Shown: piece by piece, positions 45,592 to 55,829 of the stretch
How positions within the stretch are numbered: the first letter of the stretch is position 1
Layout of the letters: the number at the start of each line of letters is the position of its first letter
Origin: Alphaproteobacteria bacterium
GTDB taxonomy: Bacteria > Pseudomonadota > Alphaproteobacteria > DSM-16000 > Inquilinaceae
NCBI GenBank assembly: GCA_028284045.1
Contig: JANQSN010000040.1
Span: 1-64,000, forward strand
Reading direction: 5' to 3'
Length of the DNA: 64,000 nucleotides
Notes under the pieces: model-generated
The model's database searches: none
Told to the model about the DNA's origin: nothing
The model's input: the letters and a program-made list of their open reading frames with translations, nothing else
Translations under genes and position numbers: made by a program

Positions 45592-47355
45592 ATGCCGCTG
45601 GACGACCGCAAGGCCAAGGGTTCGGACAAGCCTGAGGGTTGGGACAAGTCGCGCCTGCCGAGCCGGCATGCGACCGAGGGTCCGAGCCGGGCGCCGCACC
45701 GGTCCTACTACTACGCCATGGGCCTCACCCGGGAGGACATGGACAAGCCCTTCGTCGGCGTCGCCACCTGCTGGAACGAGGCGGCCCCTTGCAACATCGC
45801 GCTCTCCCGCCAGGCGCAGGTGGTCAAGCTCGGCGTCAAGGCCGGCGACGGCACGCCGCGGGAGTTCACCACCATCACCGTGACCGACGGCATCGCCATG
45901 GGGCATGCCGGCATGAAGTCGTCGCTGGTCAGCCGCGAGGCGATCGTCGACACGGTGGAGCTGACCATGCGCGGGCACAGCTACGACGCCATGGTCGGCT
46001 TGGCCGGCTGCGACAAGTCGCTGCCCGGCATGATGATGGCGATGGTGCGCCTCAACGTCCCGGCGATCTTCATCTATGGCGGATCGATCCTGCCGGGCCG
46101 GTTCCGCGGCCGCGACGTGACGGTGCAGGACGTGTTCGAGGCGGTCGGCGCCCATGCCGGCGGCCAGATGTCGGATGCCGATCTGGAAGCGCTGGAGCAG
46201 GTCGCCTGCCCGACGGCCGGCGCCTGCGGCGGGCAGTTCACCGCCAACACCATGGCCTGCGTGTCGGAGGCGATCGGCCTGGCGCTGCCCGGCTCGGCCG
46301 GTCCGCCGGCCCCCTATGAGAGCCGCGATGCGTACTGCCAGCGGGCCGGGCGCCAGGTCATGGCGCTGGTCGCCCAGGGCATCCGGCCGCGCGACATCGT
46401 TACCCGCAAGGCGCTGGAGAACGCGGCGACCGTGGTGGCGGCGTCGGGTGGCTCGACCAATGCCGGCCTGCACCTGCCGGCGATTGCGCATGAGGCGGGC
46501 ATCGATTTCGACCTCCACGCGGTGGCGGAGATCTTCAAGCGCACGCCCTATATCGCCGACCTGAAGCCCGGCGGCCGCTACATCGCCAAGGACCTGTTCG
46601 ACATCGGCGGCATCCCGGTCTTGATGCGCGCGCTGTTGGACGGCGGCTATCTGCACGGCGATTGCCTCACGGTGACCGGCCGCACGATCGCGGAGGACCT
46701 GGAGGGCGTTGAACTGCCCGCCGACCAGGATGTCGTGCGGCCGACCAGCGATCCGATCACCCCAACCGGCGGAGTCACCGGCCTGGTCGGCTCGCTCGCC
46801 CCGCAGGGCGCCATCGTCAAGGTCGCCGGCATACCGACGGAGCGGCTGGTCTTCCGCGGCCCCGCGCGCTGCTTCGACAGCGAGGAGGAGGCTTTCGCCG
46901 CGGTCCGGGCGCGCGACTACCGCGAAGGCGAGGTGCTGGTGATCCGCTATGAGGGGCCGCGCGGCGGTCCCGGCATGCGCGAGATGCTGTCCACCACGGC
47001 GGCGATCTACGGCCAGGGGATGGGCGAGAAGGTGGCGCTGATCACCGATGGCCGCTTCTCCGGCGCCACGCGCGGCTTCTGCGTCGGCCATGTCGGGCCG
47101 GAGGCGGCGGTGGGCGGCCCGATCGGCCTTCTGCAGAACGGCGACATCATCGCCATCGACGCCATCCGCGGTACCATCGATGTCGAGGTCGACCCGGCCG
47201 AGCTGGCCCGCCGGCACGCCGCCTGGCAGCCGCGCACCCACGACTTCCAGGCCGGTGCCTTGTGGAAATACGCCCAGCTTGTCGGCGATGCCGAGAAGGG
47301 GGCAGTGACCCACAAGGGCGGCGCGGCGGAAACCCACTGCTACGCCGACATCTGA
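45592..47355 (+). CDS. ilvD: Dihydroxy-acid dehydratase
   Basis: 587 residues. It dehydrates dihydroxy acids in valine and isoleucine synthesis. Iron-sulfur cysteines are C60 or C67 (CWNEAAPCN), the GCDKS motif and [11 protein letters not shown]. The start at 45592 is set by a GGGGAGGGG ribosome site seven bases upstream; an ATG 21 bases earlier in frame is less likely. It stands alone; no other ilv gene is in view. Confidence 0.96.
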   Translation: MPLDDRKAKGSDKPEGWDKSRLPSRHATEGPSRAPHRSYYYAMGLTREDMDKPFVGVATCWNEAAPCNIALSRQAQVVKLGVKAGDGTPREFTTITVTDGIAMGHAGMKSSLVSREAIVDTVELTMRGHSYDAMVGLAGCDKSLPGMMMAMVRLNVPAIFIYGGSILPGRFRGRDVTVQDVFEAVGAHAGGQMSDADLEALEQVACPTAGACGGQFTANTMACVSEAIGLALPGSAGPPAPYESRDAYCQRAGRQVMALVAQGIRPRDIVTRKALENAATVVAASGGSTNAGLHLPAIAHEAGIDFDLHAVAEIFKRTPYIADLKPGGRYIAKDLFDIGGIPVLMRALLDGGYLHGDCLTVTGRTIAEDLEGVELPADQDVVRPTSDPITPTGGVTGLVGSLAPQGAIVKVAGIPTERLVFRGPARCFDSEEEAFAAVRARDYREGEVLVIRYEGPRGGPGMREMLSTTAAIYGQGMGEKVALITDGRFSGATRGFCVGHVGPEAAVGGPIGLLQNGDIIAIDAIRGTIDVEVDPAELARRHAAWQPRTHDFQAGALWKYAQLVGDAEKGAVTHKGGAAETHCYADI

Positions 47356-47385
47356 CGGCGTCACGCCGGACTCTGTTCCAGGTCG

Positions 47386-47464
47386 TGGCGTCCCACGTTG
47401 CGGCGTCCCACGTTGCGGCGTCCCACGTTGCGGCGTCCTACAAGTCGCGGCGTCCCGCACGTCG
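47386..47464. repeat. 15-bp tandem repeat downstream of ilvD
   Basis: Three perfect or near-perfect units of CGGCGTCCCACGTTG (47386-47430, the first starting with T), then two divergent 17-base units (CGGCGTCCTACAAGTCG and CGGCGTCCCGCACGTCG). It is not in a supported gene. Its unit length equals that of the tolC and permease repeats but the sequence is unrelated. Confidence 0.88.
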
Positions 47465-48007
47465 GGGCATCTCGGATCGGCGCGCGCCGGTCTGGGGCGT
47501 CGGGTCGAGCGCGCCGGATCTTCGGCCGGCGCGCCATGAATTACCTTGGTCGCATAATGATCGTACTCGATGACGATCAAGTCTTGCGAATGGGAATAAT
47601 TCCTTATTGCGCGTCCGCGCCGGTCGATCGCTTATGTCACCGGCAAAAAGCTTCGCGAGTCGTACAATCTTCCAACCCTACGATGACGCGCAATACGGGA
47701 TGTTTTTGCAGGTGCTTGCGGCAACTCGGTTGTTATGTGTGACCGAACCTGTCGATTCTTTTTTTGTTTACGAAATCTGATTAGTTTCTAACATTGTATC
47801 TAAGGGCAAGCCGGCTGTCGGAATCATCTCTTTCCGGCCGTCCGGCGCATCCAAAGACGAATGGCGGGGGATGGGATCGGCTATGGAGTCCTCTTGTCAT
47901 CGGGTCTCTGCGGCGCAGTTTTCAGGGCTGCCGACGGGAACCGGGCACCGTGGTGCCGGTTGGGCGGGCGGCATCTAAAGGTGCTTGATACCGAGGAAAT
48001 TGGGCCG
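47465..48007. other. AT-rich intergenic region before the histidine kinase
   Basis: About 540 bases with clearly lower GC from about 47570 to 47860, including a run of seven T residues. No gene or RNA is recognised. The kinase frame is open back to 47861, but the ATG at 48008 is better supported. A promoter is likely in the AT-rich part; I could not name its boxes. Confidence 0.4.
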
Positions 48008-49762
48008 ATGCTGACAAGCGATCCTTGTCCGCGCAGCGACCGAACCGCGCTGATGGCGCGGCGTCGTCGCACCAGGGCGTATGTCGAGACGGTCGTGTTT
48101 CTGATCGTGCTGGTCGTCACCGCCGGGGTGGCGATGACCGTCGATCTGTTCGAGCAGCTCGTCGAGCTGACCCGAAAGGTGGAGGCCTTCGAGCTCGATG
48201 AGGTGTTCACTGGCCTGATCACAACTTCGTTACTGGCGCTGGCCTTCTGCGGCCGGCGCATGGCCGATCTCAGTCGCACCATAGACGATATCGATGCCAT
48301 TGCCGCGGAGCGGTCGCGGGACTGGCAGCGCCTGTGCGACGCCATCGAGACCATCGATGCCGGCTTCGCCCTATGGGATAGCCAAGATCGCCTGGTGCTG
48401 TGCAACGACCGCTACCGCGCCATGTTCCCCAGCGTCCGCGAGGTGATGCGCGAAGGCGTGCCGTTCGAGGCCGCGCTCGGCGTCTACTACGAACATCTTC
48501 AGACCCTGTTTCCGGACCGGCCGCTCGCCGCGATGCGCGAGGAACGGCTGCGTCTGCATCGGCGCGGCGGGACGTCGGTCTATCTGGACCCGTTCGGTCG
48601 CTGGATCCGCTCCGACGACCGCCGGACCTGGGACGGCGGGACCGTCAGCCTGCGCACCGATATCTCGCTGATGAAGCAGCGGGAGATCGATCTGGAGCAC
48701 GCCGCGGTGCATGCGGAGCATCAGGCGCATGATCTTGGCACGCTGGCGGAGCAGCTCAGCGATGCCCTGCGCACCGCGCAATCGCTTCGTGTGCAGGCCG
48801 AGGAAGCCAATATCGCCAAATCAAACTTCCTCGCAACCATGAGTCACGAGCTGCGCACGCCGTTGAATGCCATTATCGGTTTTTCGGATATTATAAAGAA
48901 CCGTAGTTTCGGTGAAGAGTGGATCGACCGGTATTATTCTTATGCTGAAGATATTCACGATAGCGGTATACATCTCTTGAATATCATCAATCAAATTCTC
49001 GATCTTTCGAGGATTGAGTCGGGCAACGTCGAATTGAACGTGCAGTCCATGGACGTTCAGGCCTTGCTGTCCGGGTGTTGCGAGCTGATCCGCCACGAAA
49101 TCCAGAGTAAGCGGATCGATCTTGATCTTGATGATGTCTGCGACCATTGCGAGGTGTGGGCGGACGAGCGGAGCGTGAAGCAGATCCTGTTCAACATCCT
49201 GTCCAACGCCATCAAGTATACGCCGGAGTACGGGCAGATCCGGATCGCCGCAGATGGCATCCCGGACGGCGGCTTGGAGATCACGGTGGCGGACACCGGG
49301 ATCGGGATTCCGGAGAACGAGATGGCCCGGCTGTTCCGGCCGTTCGAGCGGATGGACACTGGCTACACCAGTTCCATCGGCGGCTCCGGCCTCGGCCTGC
49401 CCATCGTCCAGAGCTTGATGGAGGCGCATGGCGGGTCCATCAGCATCGACAGTACGCCGGGTCGGGGGACGACGGTCGTCTTGCGGTTCCCGAAGCCAGC
49501 GGACGGTGCGGATCGGGGGGACGCCGACGAACACGCACCCGGTATGCCCGCCGCCGCGCCGATCATCGCCATGCCCTTGGCCGCTGCCGTCGCGCGGGGC
49601 AGGGAGGTCGTACGCGACGCGGCCGCGCGCGACGCAACCGATGGCGAGGAGGGGGAGGCGGGCGACGACGAGGCCGCCGCGGACGGCGTGGCGCGCGTGG
49701 CGGCGATCAGCGACGCGGCGCTTGCCCGTGGCGGGCGCCCGCCCGCCGCGCGCACCGGCTAG
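48008..49762 (+). CDS. Membrane PAS-domain sensor histidine kinase
   Basis: 584 residues from ATG 48008, which follows GAGGAAA. Two membrane helices (VFLIVLVVTAGVAMTV near 30-45 and LITTSLLALAF near 70-80) flank a short loop. A PAS_7-type domain follows (AIETIDAGFALWDSQDRLVLCN). The dimerisation helix carries the phospho-accepting H280 (ATMSHELRTPLNAIIGFS), then the ATPase domain (VKQILFNILSNAIKY, GIGIPE, GGSGLGLPIVQ). The last 80 residues are a disordered Ala/Asp tail. No response regulator lies next to it. Similar PAS-kinase proteins in alphaproteobacteria act in motility or development. Confidence 0.88.
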   Translation: MLTSDPCPRSDRTALMARRRRTRAYVETVVFLIVLVVTAGVAMTVDLFEQLVELTRKVEAFELDEVFTGLITTSLLALAFCGRRMADLSRTIDDIDAIAAERSRDWQRLCDAIETIDAGFALWDSQDRLVLCNDRYRAMFPSVREVMREGVPFEAALGVYYEHLQTLFPDRPLAAMREERLRLHRRGGTSVYLDPFGRWIRSDDRRTWDGGTVSLRTDISLMKQREIDLEHAAVHAEHQAHDLGTLAEQLSDALRTAQSLRVQAEEANIAKSNFLATMSHELRTPLNAIIGFSDIIKNRSFGEEWIDRYYSYAEDIHDSGIHLLNIINQILDLSRIESGNVELNVQSMDVQALLSGCCELIRHEIQSKRIDLDLDDVCDHCEVWADERSVKQILFNILSNAIKYTPEYGQIRIAADGIPDGGLEITVADTGIGIPENEMARLFRPFERMDTGYTSSIGGSGLGLPIVQSLMEAHGGSISIDSTPGRGTTVVLRFPKPADGADRGDADEHAPGMPAAAPIIAMPLAAAVARGREVVRDAAARDATDGEEGEAGDDEAAADGVARVAAISDAALARGGRPPAARTG

Positions 49763-49833
49763 CGGGCGACCTAACGACACCCTCCAAACTCGGCCCTGCG
49801 CCAGCGGGGACCTCCAACCAATTGAAACGAAAA

Positions 49834-49858
49834 GATTCCCCCCTTCGCGGGAATGACG
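49834..49858. repeat. Degenerate half copy of the REP-like element
   Basis: GATTCCCCCCTTCGCGGGAATGACG, quoted in two parts: GATTCCCCCCTT then CGCGGGAATGACG. It resembles one arm of the element at 19985-20061. It lies between convergent genes (kinase and chemoreceptor), as that one does. Confidence 0.55.
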
Positions 49859-50001
49859 TTCAAGGCCGAATCTGTTGTTTTCGGCAGCGTGCCAAGGTGC
49901 ATTGCGCTGCCGTTGGTCGCGCGGCTCTGCATCAGCCGAGAGAGTCCAAAGACGCCTACTTCGCCCGGCCCACGGGCGGGCGCCTACCGACCCGGCCGGT
50001 C

Positions 50002-51309
50002 TCACACCACGGTGTGGATCTGGTTGAGAAAGCCGTCGACCTCGCGGCGCAGCTTCTCTGCTTCGCCCGCGAGCCGGCTGGAGGCGCCGGACACCTGGTC
50101 GGCGGTGGCGCTGGTCTCCGCCGCGCCGGCAGAGACCCGTTCGATGCTGCCGGATACGGCTGTCGCCCCGGCCGAGGCTTGCGCCACGCCGTCGCCGATC
50201 TCCTGGGTCGCCGCTGTCTGGCGCTCGGCGGCTTGGGTGATCGCGGTTGCCGTCTCGTCGATCCGGCCGACGGCGTCGGCGATCGCTTGGAACCGGTCGC
50301 CGGCGTCGCGGCTGGCGTCCTGAACGGCGGCGATCTGGGCGGAAACTTCCTCCGTCGCCTTCGCCGTATTGGTGGCGAGCTGCTTGACCTCTTGGGCCAC
50401 GACCGCGAAGCCGCGGCCGGCCTCCCCGGCGCGGGCCGCCTCTATGGTCGCGTTCAGGGCCAGCAGATTGGTCTGCGCGGCGATCGTGGCGATCAGGCCG
50501 ACCGCCTCGCCGATGCGCAGCGCCGCCTGATCCAATCGGTCCATGCCGTCGCGGGTCTCCGCGATCCTGGAAACGACGCCGCCGCTGATCTCCGACGACC
50601 GGCCCGCCTGGGTGCCGATCTCCGCGATGGAGGCGGACAGCCTTTCAGAGGCGGCGGCGGCGGACTGGACATGGGTCGCCGCGCTGTCGGCCGCCTCGCC
50701 CACCGACTCCGACTGTTCGCGCGTGGCGTGGGCGATCGCCTCCATCCGGGCCGCGGTTGCGTCCAGATCCGTTGCGGCGCCGACCACGCCGTCGACGACC
50801 CCCGCGATGGTCGCCTCGAAAGTCTCGGTGACGCCGCGGAACTCCGCCACCCGCTGGGCGATCCCGTCGGTCGCCGCGTTGATCGACTTGGCGCCGCCGA
50901 GGAATGCACCGACCATGCCGGTCTCGATGATGCCGCGGAAGTACTTGTTCCGGCTGACATAGTCCATCGATGCCGTGGACTCGCGGATATAGGCGTCGGT
51001 GCGGTCGATCAGGCTGTTGATCGCCCACACCATCTCCGCCAGGTCGCCCGCCTCGCGCATGCCGACCAGGCGCGCTTCGAAGTCGCCGGCCGCAACGGCT
51101 TGGCAGACTGCCGCACAGCGCCGCAACGACCGGCCGGTCCTGACGAGACAACCGATGGCCGCCAGGGCGGCCACCGCGATCGCGCCCGCCAGGGCTGCCG
51201 GGAGGAGGCCCGCACCCGTCGCCACGGCGAGCCCCAGGCCCGAGACCGCCAGCGCCGCCACCGCGCCGCACAGCCACAACGCCCTAGAGAGAGAGGACGA
51301 ATTCGTCAT
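50002..51309 (-). CDS. Methyl-accepting chemotaxis protein without periplasmic domain
   Basis: 435 residues. Two hydrophobic segments at the N-terminus ([20 protein letters not shown], then [17 protein letters not shown]) are joined by a few residues, so no sensor loop is exposed outside. A HAMP-like part and the signalling domain follow, with the hairpin tip [20 protein letters not shown]. It overlaps the PAS gene by 26 bases on the same strand. Together they look like a split Aer receptor: the PAS protein senses redox or oxygen and this protein signals to CheA. Confidence 0.9.
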   Translation of the reverse strand: MTNSSSLSRALWLCGAVAALAVSGLGLAVATGAGLLPAALAGAIAVAALAAIGCLVRTGRSLRRCAAVCQAVAAGDFEARLVGMREAGDLAEMVWAINSLIDRTDAYIRESTASMDYVSRNKYFRGIIETGMVGAFLGGAKSINAATDGIAQRVAEFRGVTETFEATIAGVVDGVVGAATDLDATAARMEAIAHATREQSESVGEAADSAATHVQSAAAASERLSASIAEIGTQAGRSSEISGGVVSRIAETRDGMDRLDQAALRIGEAVGLIATIAAQTNLLALNATIEAARAGEAGRGFAVVAQEVKQLATNTAKATEEVSAQIAAVQDASRDAGDRFQAIADAVGRIDETATAITQAAERQTAATQEIGDGVAQASAGATAVSGSIERVSAGAAETSATADQVSGASSRLAGEAEKLRREVDGFLNQIHTVV

Positions 51310-51931
51310 AGCCGACGTTCTTCTCGTTCAGCGTGTCCAGCATCATCTGGAAGGAGCATTGCAGCCCGCGCTTGCGATCGTGGTGGCGGTTCTCCTCCGC
51401 CAGCAGGGCGCGGTAGAGCGGCGCGACGATGGTCTCCACGACCTGCCGGTTCGGCACCCGACGGTTGGAGTGGTAGCCGAGCACCGTCCCATCCAGCCCG
51501 ACGCTGGGCGTCACATGGGCGAACACCCAGTAGTTGTCGCCGTTGCGCGCCATGTTGTTGACGTAGGCGAAGACCTCCTGCCCCTGGGCCAGCGTGTCCC
51601 AGAGCAGCTTGAAGACGCAGCGCGGCATCTCGGGATGGCGGATGATGCTGTGCGGGGCGCCCAGCAACTCCGACTCCTCGAAGCCGGCGACGCGCATGAA
51701 GACCCGGTTGGCGTAGGTGATGGTGCCCTTCAGATCGGTCTTGCTGACGATGATCTCGTCGACGTCGAAGCGCACCTCCCGGCCCGTCGGTCGAACCGCA
51801 CGGCTGAGTTTTCGCGGCGCCTTCGGTGTCGTTCGGGCAAGCGGCATCAAGGCCATGGACGGCGGTCCGGCTGCGGTTCGAAGTCGAACCGTGATTCTTG
51901 GGGAACCCCATTTAAGGAACGATGAATCCAC
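51284..51931 (-). CDS. PAS-domain redox sensor, Aer-like (split receptor partner)
   Basis: 215 residues with the start at 51931; a later ATG at 51856 is possible. The PAS fold begins near residue 55 ([19 protein letters not shown]) with [16 protein letters not shown] and [12 protein letters not shown], as in Aer FAD-binding PAS domains. The first 50 residues are basic and not conserved. The last part ([21 protein letters not shown]) leads straight to the stop, which falls inside the chemoreceptor gene. No HAMP or signalling domain is in this protein, so it must act through a partner. Confidence 0.85.
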   Translation of the reverse strand: MDSSFLKWGSPRITVRLRTAAGPPSMALMPLARTTPKAPRKLSRAVRPTGREVRFDVDEIIVSKTDLKGTITYANRVFMRVAGFEESELLGAPHSIIRHPEMPRCVFKLLWDTLAQGQEVFAYVNNMARNGDNYWVFAHVTPSVGLDGTVLGYHSNRRVPNRQVVETIVAPLYRALLAEENRHHDRKRGLQCSFQMMLDTLNEKNVGYDEFVLSL

Positions 51932-52049
51932 TTACTCGCGCTATGGCCGAAAGACCATCGGGGCAAGCGCAACAAAACTATGGGTATTTAGATTGCTTCC
52001 AGGATATCTCGTGGCAAGTGTGCGCCGGAGGGGCGGTGCGCCCCGGCGC

Positions 52050-52928
52050 TCAGAAACCGGTGTGCTGGCGCAACTGCCGGGACAAGGCATGCATGTAGGC
52101 GTGAACCTGCTGGTCGGGTCCGGCGAACTGCCCGCTATTGGCGTCGAAGTACTGGTCGACGGATTGCAGCGTCGGGGTCATGCGAACGGCGCCGCCCGGC
52201 ACCGCAAAGCGTGATCCGACGGCTTCCATCATCATGCGCCGCTGTCCGCAGCTCAGTGCGTTCAGGGCGTTGCCGACGACGCCGCCGACCAGGCCGCCGA
52301 TCAAGCCGCCGCGCAACTCGCCTGTCAGTGCCGTGCCTAAGACGGCGCCGATGGCGATGGCATTGATCGACTGCGCATCGCCCGTCCGTCGGATCTCTTC
52401 GACTTCTTGCGCCGCAGTGAACAGGCCCTGGACATACGGGTTTCCGGCGCCGCGGCCCGCCGTCAGGAAGTCGCCGGCCAGCCGCACGATTTCCTGCTGA
52501 CAGAGCGACTGGAAGATGTCCCGCGCGCAGTAGAGTTGGCGGGTGTCCTCCACGCCGGGGCCGAAGAAGGTGCCGATGCCGGCCGGCCCCGCCGGCACCA
52601 ATGCCAGCGCGACCTGGAGTTCGTCCGGGTGAAGCTGGTTGCACCAGCGCCGCAGGGTATCGTGCTGGACGCGGTGGATGCCGGTATGCAACGGCGGCGA
52701 AGCGTCGGCCGGGTGGCTCAGTCGGGCTAGCTGGACCGCGGCCCGCGAGTCGGTCGCCATGGCGGGGGTCGCAAAGACCATCAGGGCGCCGATCACTGCG
52801 CCGGCGATGCCGCCGCACCGGCGCCGCAGCGCGCCCGATCGCGGGCGGCGGGACGGGCTGGTTCCGGAAACGACTGAGCTTGCCACGGCCGGCCCCCCAA
52901 ATGTCGCCGATCGGATGCCAGTCTGCAC
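52050..52928 (-). CDS. Exported protein of unknown function with glycine zipper
   Basis: 292 residues from ATG 52928. A long basic N-terminus is followed by a hydrophobic segment and a signal-type cleavage site at ATPAMATDS, so a Sec signal starting later is possible. Six or more cysteines (RRWCNQL, LYCARDI, SLCQQEI, LSCGQRR) may form disulfides. The segment AIAIGAVLGTALTG with GGLIGGLVGGVVGNAL is a glycine zipper that may insert in a membrane. It has no recognised homolog known to me, and its neighbours are sensory genes on the same strand. Confidence 0.65.
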   Translation of the reverse strand: MQTGIRSATFGGPAVASSVVSGTSPSRRPRSGALRRRCGGIAGAVIGALMVFATPAMATDSRAAVQLARLSHPADASPPLHTGIHRVQHDTLRRWCNQLHPDELQVALALVPAGPAGIGTFFGPGVEDTRQLYCARDIFQSLCQQEIVRLAGDFLTAGRGAGNPYVQGLFTAAQEVEEIRRTGDAQSINAIAIGAVLGTALTGELRGGLIGGLVGGVVGNALNALSCGQRRMMMEAVGSRFAVPGGAVRMTPTLQSVDQYFDANSGQFAGPDQQVHAYMHALSRQLRQHTGF

Positions 52929-53021
52929 CCGCGGGTTGACGATAGCGGCCGCGCGCTGGGGAGACCAGATCGCGATGGAAAGCTCGGCGCGGCCGCCGCC
53001 ACGCGATGGCCGTCGTGGCGG

Positions 53022-53744
53022 TCAATCCGCCAGCGTGATGCTGACGCGGCGGTTCTGTTTGCCCTTGTTCTCGATCTTGCCGACGGCGACGAGGCCGATC
53101 TCGGTGGTGTTGGCGACATGGGTGCCGCCGCAGGGTTGCAGGTCGACGGGGTTGTTCTGAGGACCGATGCACACCAGGCGCACCCGCCCGCTGCCGACCG
53201 GCGGCTTCACCGACAGGGTGCGCACCAGTTCCGGCCGGCGGGCCAGTTCGTCCTCGTCGATCCACAACACGGCGACCGGATGGCCGGCGGCGATGCGCTG
53301 GTCCAAGGCGGCCTGGATTTCCGCCTTGTCGAGCGGCTGGCCCGGCAGGTTGAAGTCGAGCCGGCTCTTGTCCGCGCCGACCTGCCCGCCGGTCACGTCG
53401 GCCGGGATGATCGAGCACAGCAGGTGCATGGTGGTGTGCATGCGCATATGGCGGTAGCGGCGGTCCCAGTCGATCGCCGCTTCAACCGCCATGCCCGCCG
53501 GCGGCAAGGCGGCACCGGGCGCCGGCACGTGCACGACGCCCCCACCGCCGCCCTTGATCGTGTCGACGATGGCCACCGCGCCGCCGTCCCAGGTCAGCGT
53601 GCCGGTGTCCCCGGGCTGGCCGCCGCCGGTCGGGTAGAACACCGTCCTGTCGAGTACGATGGCGCCGTCATCCGCGGCCACCACGCGCGCGGTGCAGGTC
53701 TTGGCATAGGCGTCGGCGCGGAAGAGGTCGGCGTCGTCGGCCAT
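53022..53744 (-). CDS. Alanyl-tRNA editing protein (AlaX-type)
   Basis: 240 residues. The zinc site is H103 and H107 (MHTTMHLL) with C and H in QPCGGTHV. It hydrolyses mischarged Ser- or Gly-tRNA-Ala in trans. The N-terminal part has FYPTGGGQPGDTG, typical of the family. It follows the cysteine synthase gene by 18 bases, and may share its transcript. Confidence 0.92.
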   Translation of the reverse strand: MADDADLFRADAYAKTCTARVVAADDGAIVLDRTVFYPTGGGQPGDTGTLTWDGGAVAIVDTIKGGGGGVVHVPAPGAALPPAGMAVEAAIDWDRRYRHMRMHTTMHLLCSIIPADVTGGQVGADKSRLDFNLPGQPLDKAEIQAALDQRIAAGHPVAVLWIDEDELARRPELVRTLSVKPPVGSGRVRLVCIGPQNNPVDLQPCGGTHVANTTEIGLVAVGKIENKGKQNRRVSITLAD

Positions 53745-53762
53745 CGCGCTGCGGTTCCGGCG

Positions 53763-54788
53763 CTAGAGCCAATCGGGCACGGGCAGGCCCTTGGCGGTGA
53801 GGAACTCCGGGTTGAACAGCTTGGACTGATAGCGGGTGCCGCTGTCGCACAAGACGGTGACCACCGTATGCCCGGGGCCGAGCTGGCGGGCCAGCTTGAT
53901 GGCGCCCATCACGTTGATGCCGCTGGAGCCGCCCAACACCAAACCTTCCTCCCGCAGGAGGTCGAAGACCACGGGCAGGGCCTCCGCATCGGTGACCTGC
54001 TGGGCTCCGTCGATCGGCGCGTCCTTCAGGTTGGCGGTGACGCGGCCCTGGCCGATCCCTTCGGTGATCGACGTGCCCTCCGCCTTCAACTCGCCATGGG
54101 CGTAGAAGCCGTAGAGGGCGGAACCCATGGGGTCCGACAGGACCGCCTTGACCGCGGGCTTGCGGGCCTTCAGCGCCTTGGCGACGCCGGCCAGCGTGCC
54201 GCCGGTGCCGGCCGCGCAGGTGAAGGCATCGACCCGGCCTTGCGTCTGCTCCCAGATCTCCGGCCCCGTCGTCGCCTCGTGGCCGTCGCGGTTGTCGGTG
54301 TTGTCGAACTGGTTGGCCCACAAGGCGCCGTTCGGCTCGCTGGCCGCCATCTCTTCGGCCAGGCGTTGGGAGACGTGGACATAGTTGCCGGGGTCGCGAT
54401 AGGGCACGGCCTTGACGAGGTGAAGCTGCGCGCCGCACAGGCGCAGCATGTCCTTCTTCTCCTGGCTCTGGGTCTCCGGCATGACGATGACGGTGCGATA
54501 GCCCAGCGCGTTGCCGACCAGGGCCAGGCCGATCCCGGTATTGCCGGCGGTGCCCTCGACGATCACGCCGCCGGGCTTCAGGCGGCCCGCCGCCTCCGCC
54601 GCGCGGACGATGGCGAGCGCCGCGCGGTCCTTGACCGAGCCGCCGGGGTTCAGGAACTCCGCCTTGCCGAGGATCTCGCAGCCGGTCTCGCGCGAGGCCC
54701 GCGCCAGGCGGATCAGCGGGGTGTTGCCGATGGCGTCGACGAAATCGCGACGGACCGGCGGCGGGGTGAGGGCGGGAAACATCGACAA
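53763..54788 (-). CDS. cysK: Cysteine synthase A family protein
   Basis: 341 residues. PLP lysine K53 (NPGGSVKDRAAL), GTAGNTGIGLAL for substrate binding, and EEGLVLGGSSGIN for the phosphate loop. It joins O-acetylserine and sulfide to give cysteine; a cystathionine or other beta-synthase role cannot be ruled out. It is downstream of the phosphite transporter genes on the same strand (109 bases), which may be chance. Confidence 0.9.
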   Translation of the reverse strand: MSMFPALTPPPVRRDFVDAIGNTPLIRLARASRETGCEILGKAEFLNPGGSVKDRAALAIVRAAEAAGRLKPGGVIVEGTAGNTGIGLALVGNALGYRTVIVMPETQSQEKKDMLRLCGAQLHLVKAVPYRDPGNYVHVSQRLAEEMAASEPNGALWANQFDNTDNRDGHEATTGPEIWEQTQGRVDAFTCAAGTGGTLAGVAKALKARKPAVKAVLSDPMGSALYGFYAHGELKAEGTSITEGIGQGRVTANLKDAPIDGAQQVTDAEALPVVFDLLREEGLVLGGSSGINVMGAIKLARQLGPGHTVVTVLCDSGTRYQSKLFNPEFLTAKGLPVPDWL

Positions 54789-54897
54789 GCGCTCGTGAAC
54801 CGCGGGGCAGGGAGGCGGGCGGCCCGATGCGGGCGGCCAGCCGGCCCCTGTTTAGTCAACGCGGCCAACGGAAACAAACGGTAGATGCCAGCCGCGC

Positions 54898-55785
54898 CTA
54901 CTTGAACCGTTGGCGCAGCACGTTGCTGAGCGCGTCGACGACGGTCACCGTCACCAGGATGACCAGCAGGATGGCGGCCACCTGCGGGTAGTCCAACAGG
55001 CGCAGCGAGCCCACCAGCTCCGTGCCGATGCCGCCGGCGCCCACCATGCCCATGACGGTGGAGGCGCGGAAATTGTACTCCCACCGGTACATGGTCACGT
55101 CGGCGAACTGCGGGAACACCTGGGGCATCACGCCATGAGTGATCACCTGCAGGCGCGTGGCGCCGGCCGCCTCGGCCGCCTCGATCGGCGCGTTGTGGGC
55201 GTGCTCGATCGCCTCGGCGAAGAACTTGCCGACCATGCCCACGGAATGCAGGCCGAGCGCCAGCACGCCCGGCAGCATGCCGAAGCCGACCGCCGCGACG
55301 AAGATGATCCCCATGATCAGCTCCGGGATCGACCGGAGCGCGTTGAGGACCAGCCGGGCCGCCTGGTAGGCGACGAGGTTGGGCGTGGTGTTGCGCGCCG
55401 CCAGGAAGGCCAGCGGCACGGAAAAGACGATGGCCAGCGCCGTTCCGGCCACCGACATCGCCAAGGTCTCCACCATCGGCGACACCCAGGCCCGCCACCG
55501 GGCGAAGTCGGGCGGCACCATCTCCGCGATCAGGACGCCGATCGCCGGCAGGCCCTCCGCCAGCCGGGCGCCGTCCAGCATGCCGGTCACCCACAGGCAG
55601 GCGGCGACGATGGTGAGGACGGCGCCGACCTGAACCATGAGACGACGCCGGCCCCGCCGCTCCGCCGACAGGACCTCGGCAATCCTCGCCGGGGCAATCT
55701 GGGCCGGGGCAATCTGGGCCGGGGCGATCTGGACCGGGGCGATCTGGGTCGGCGGATGGGGATGGTCGGCGGGGGCGCGGCTCAT
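54898..55785 (-). CDS. ptxC: Phosphite/phosphonate ABC transporter permease
   Basis: 295 residues, PhnE family, six hydrophobic segments. The permease motif EAAEAAGATRLQVITHGVMPQ is near 205-225. It carries phosphite (inferred from ptxD next to it) across the inner membrane with the binding protein and ATPase upstream. The first 40 residues hold a five-residue QIAPA repeat and look disordered; the transmembrane part begins near residue 50. A start at MVQVGAV (residue 50) would remove the repeat. Order on the strand is ATPase, binding protein, permease. Confidence 0.88.
   Translation of the reverse strand: MSRAPADHPHPPTQIAPVQIAPAQIAPAQIAPARIAEVLSAERRGRRRLMVQVGAVLTIVAACLWVTGMLDGARLAEGLPAIGVLIAEMVPPDFARWRAWVSPMVETLAMSVAGTALAIVFSVPLAFLAARNTTPNLVAYQAARLVLNALRSIPELIMGIIFVAAVGFGMLPGVLALGLHSVGMVGKFFAEAIEHAHNAPIEAAEAAGATRLQVITHGVMPQVFPQFADVTMYRWEYNFRASTVMGMVGAGGIGTELVGSLRLLDYPQVAAILLVILVTVTVVDALSNVLRQRFK
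55688..55747 (-). repeat. 15-bp tandem repeat in the permease N-terminus
   Basis: Four units of GCCGGGGCAATCTGG (units 3 and 4 with G for A; unit 4 starts with A). In frame on the minus strand they encode QIAPV, QIAPA, QIAPA, QIAPA. The unit is 15 bases, so changes keep the frame. Confidence 0.9.
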
Positions 55786-55829
55786 CGGTCTCTCCGTTCG
55801 GCGCGAGGCCCGGGGGGCGGTCGCGGCCG

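Noticed and set aside
47386..47464. Tandem repeats as a CRISPR array
   Set aside because: Units of 15 bases follow each other directly with no spacers, and there are no cas genes.
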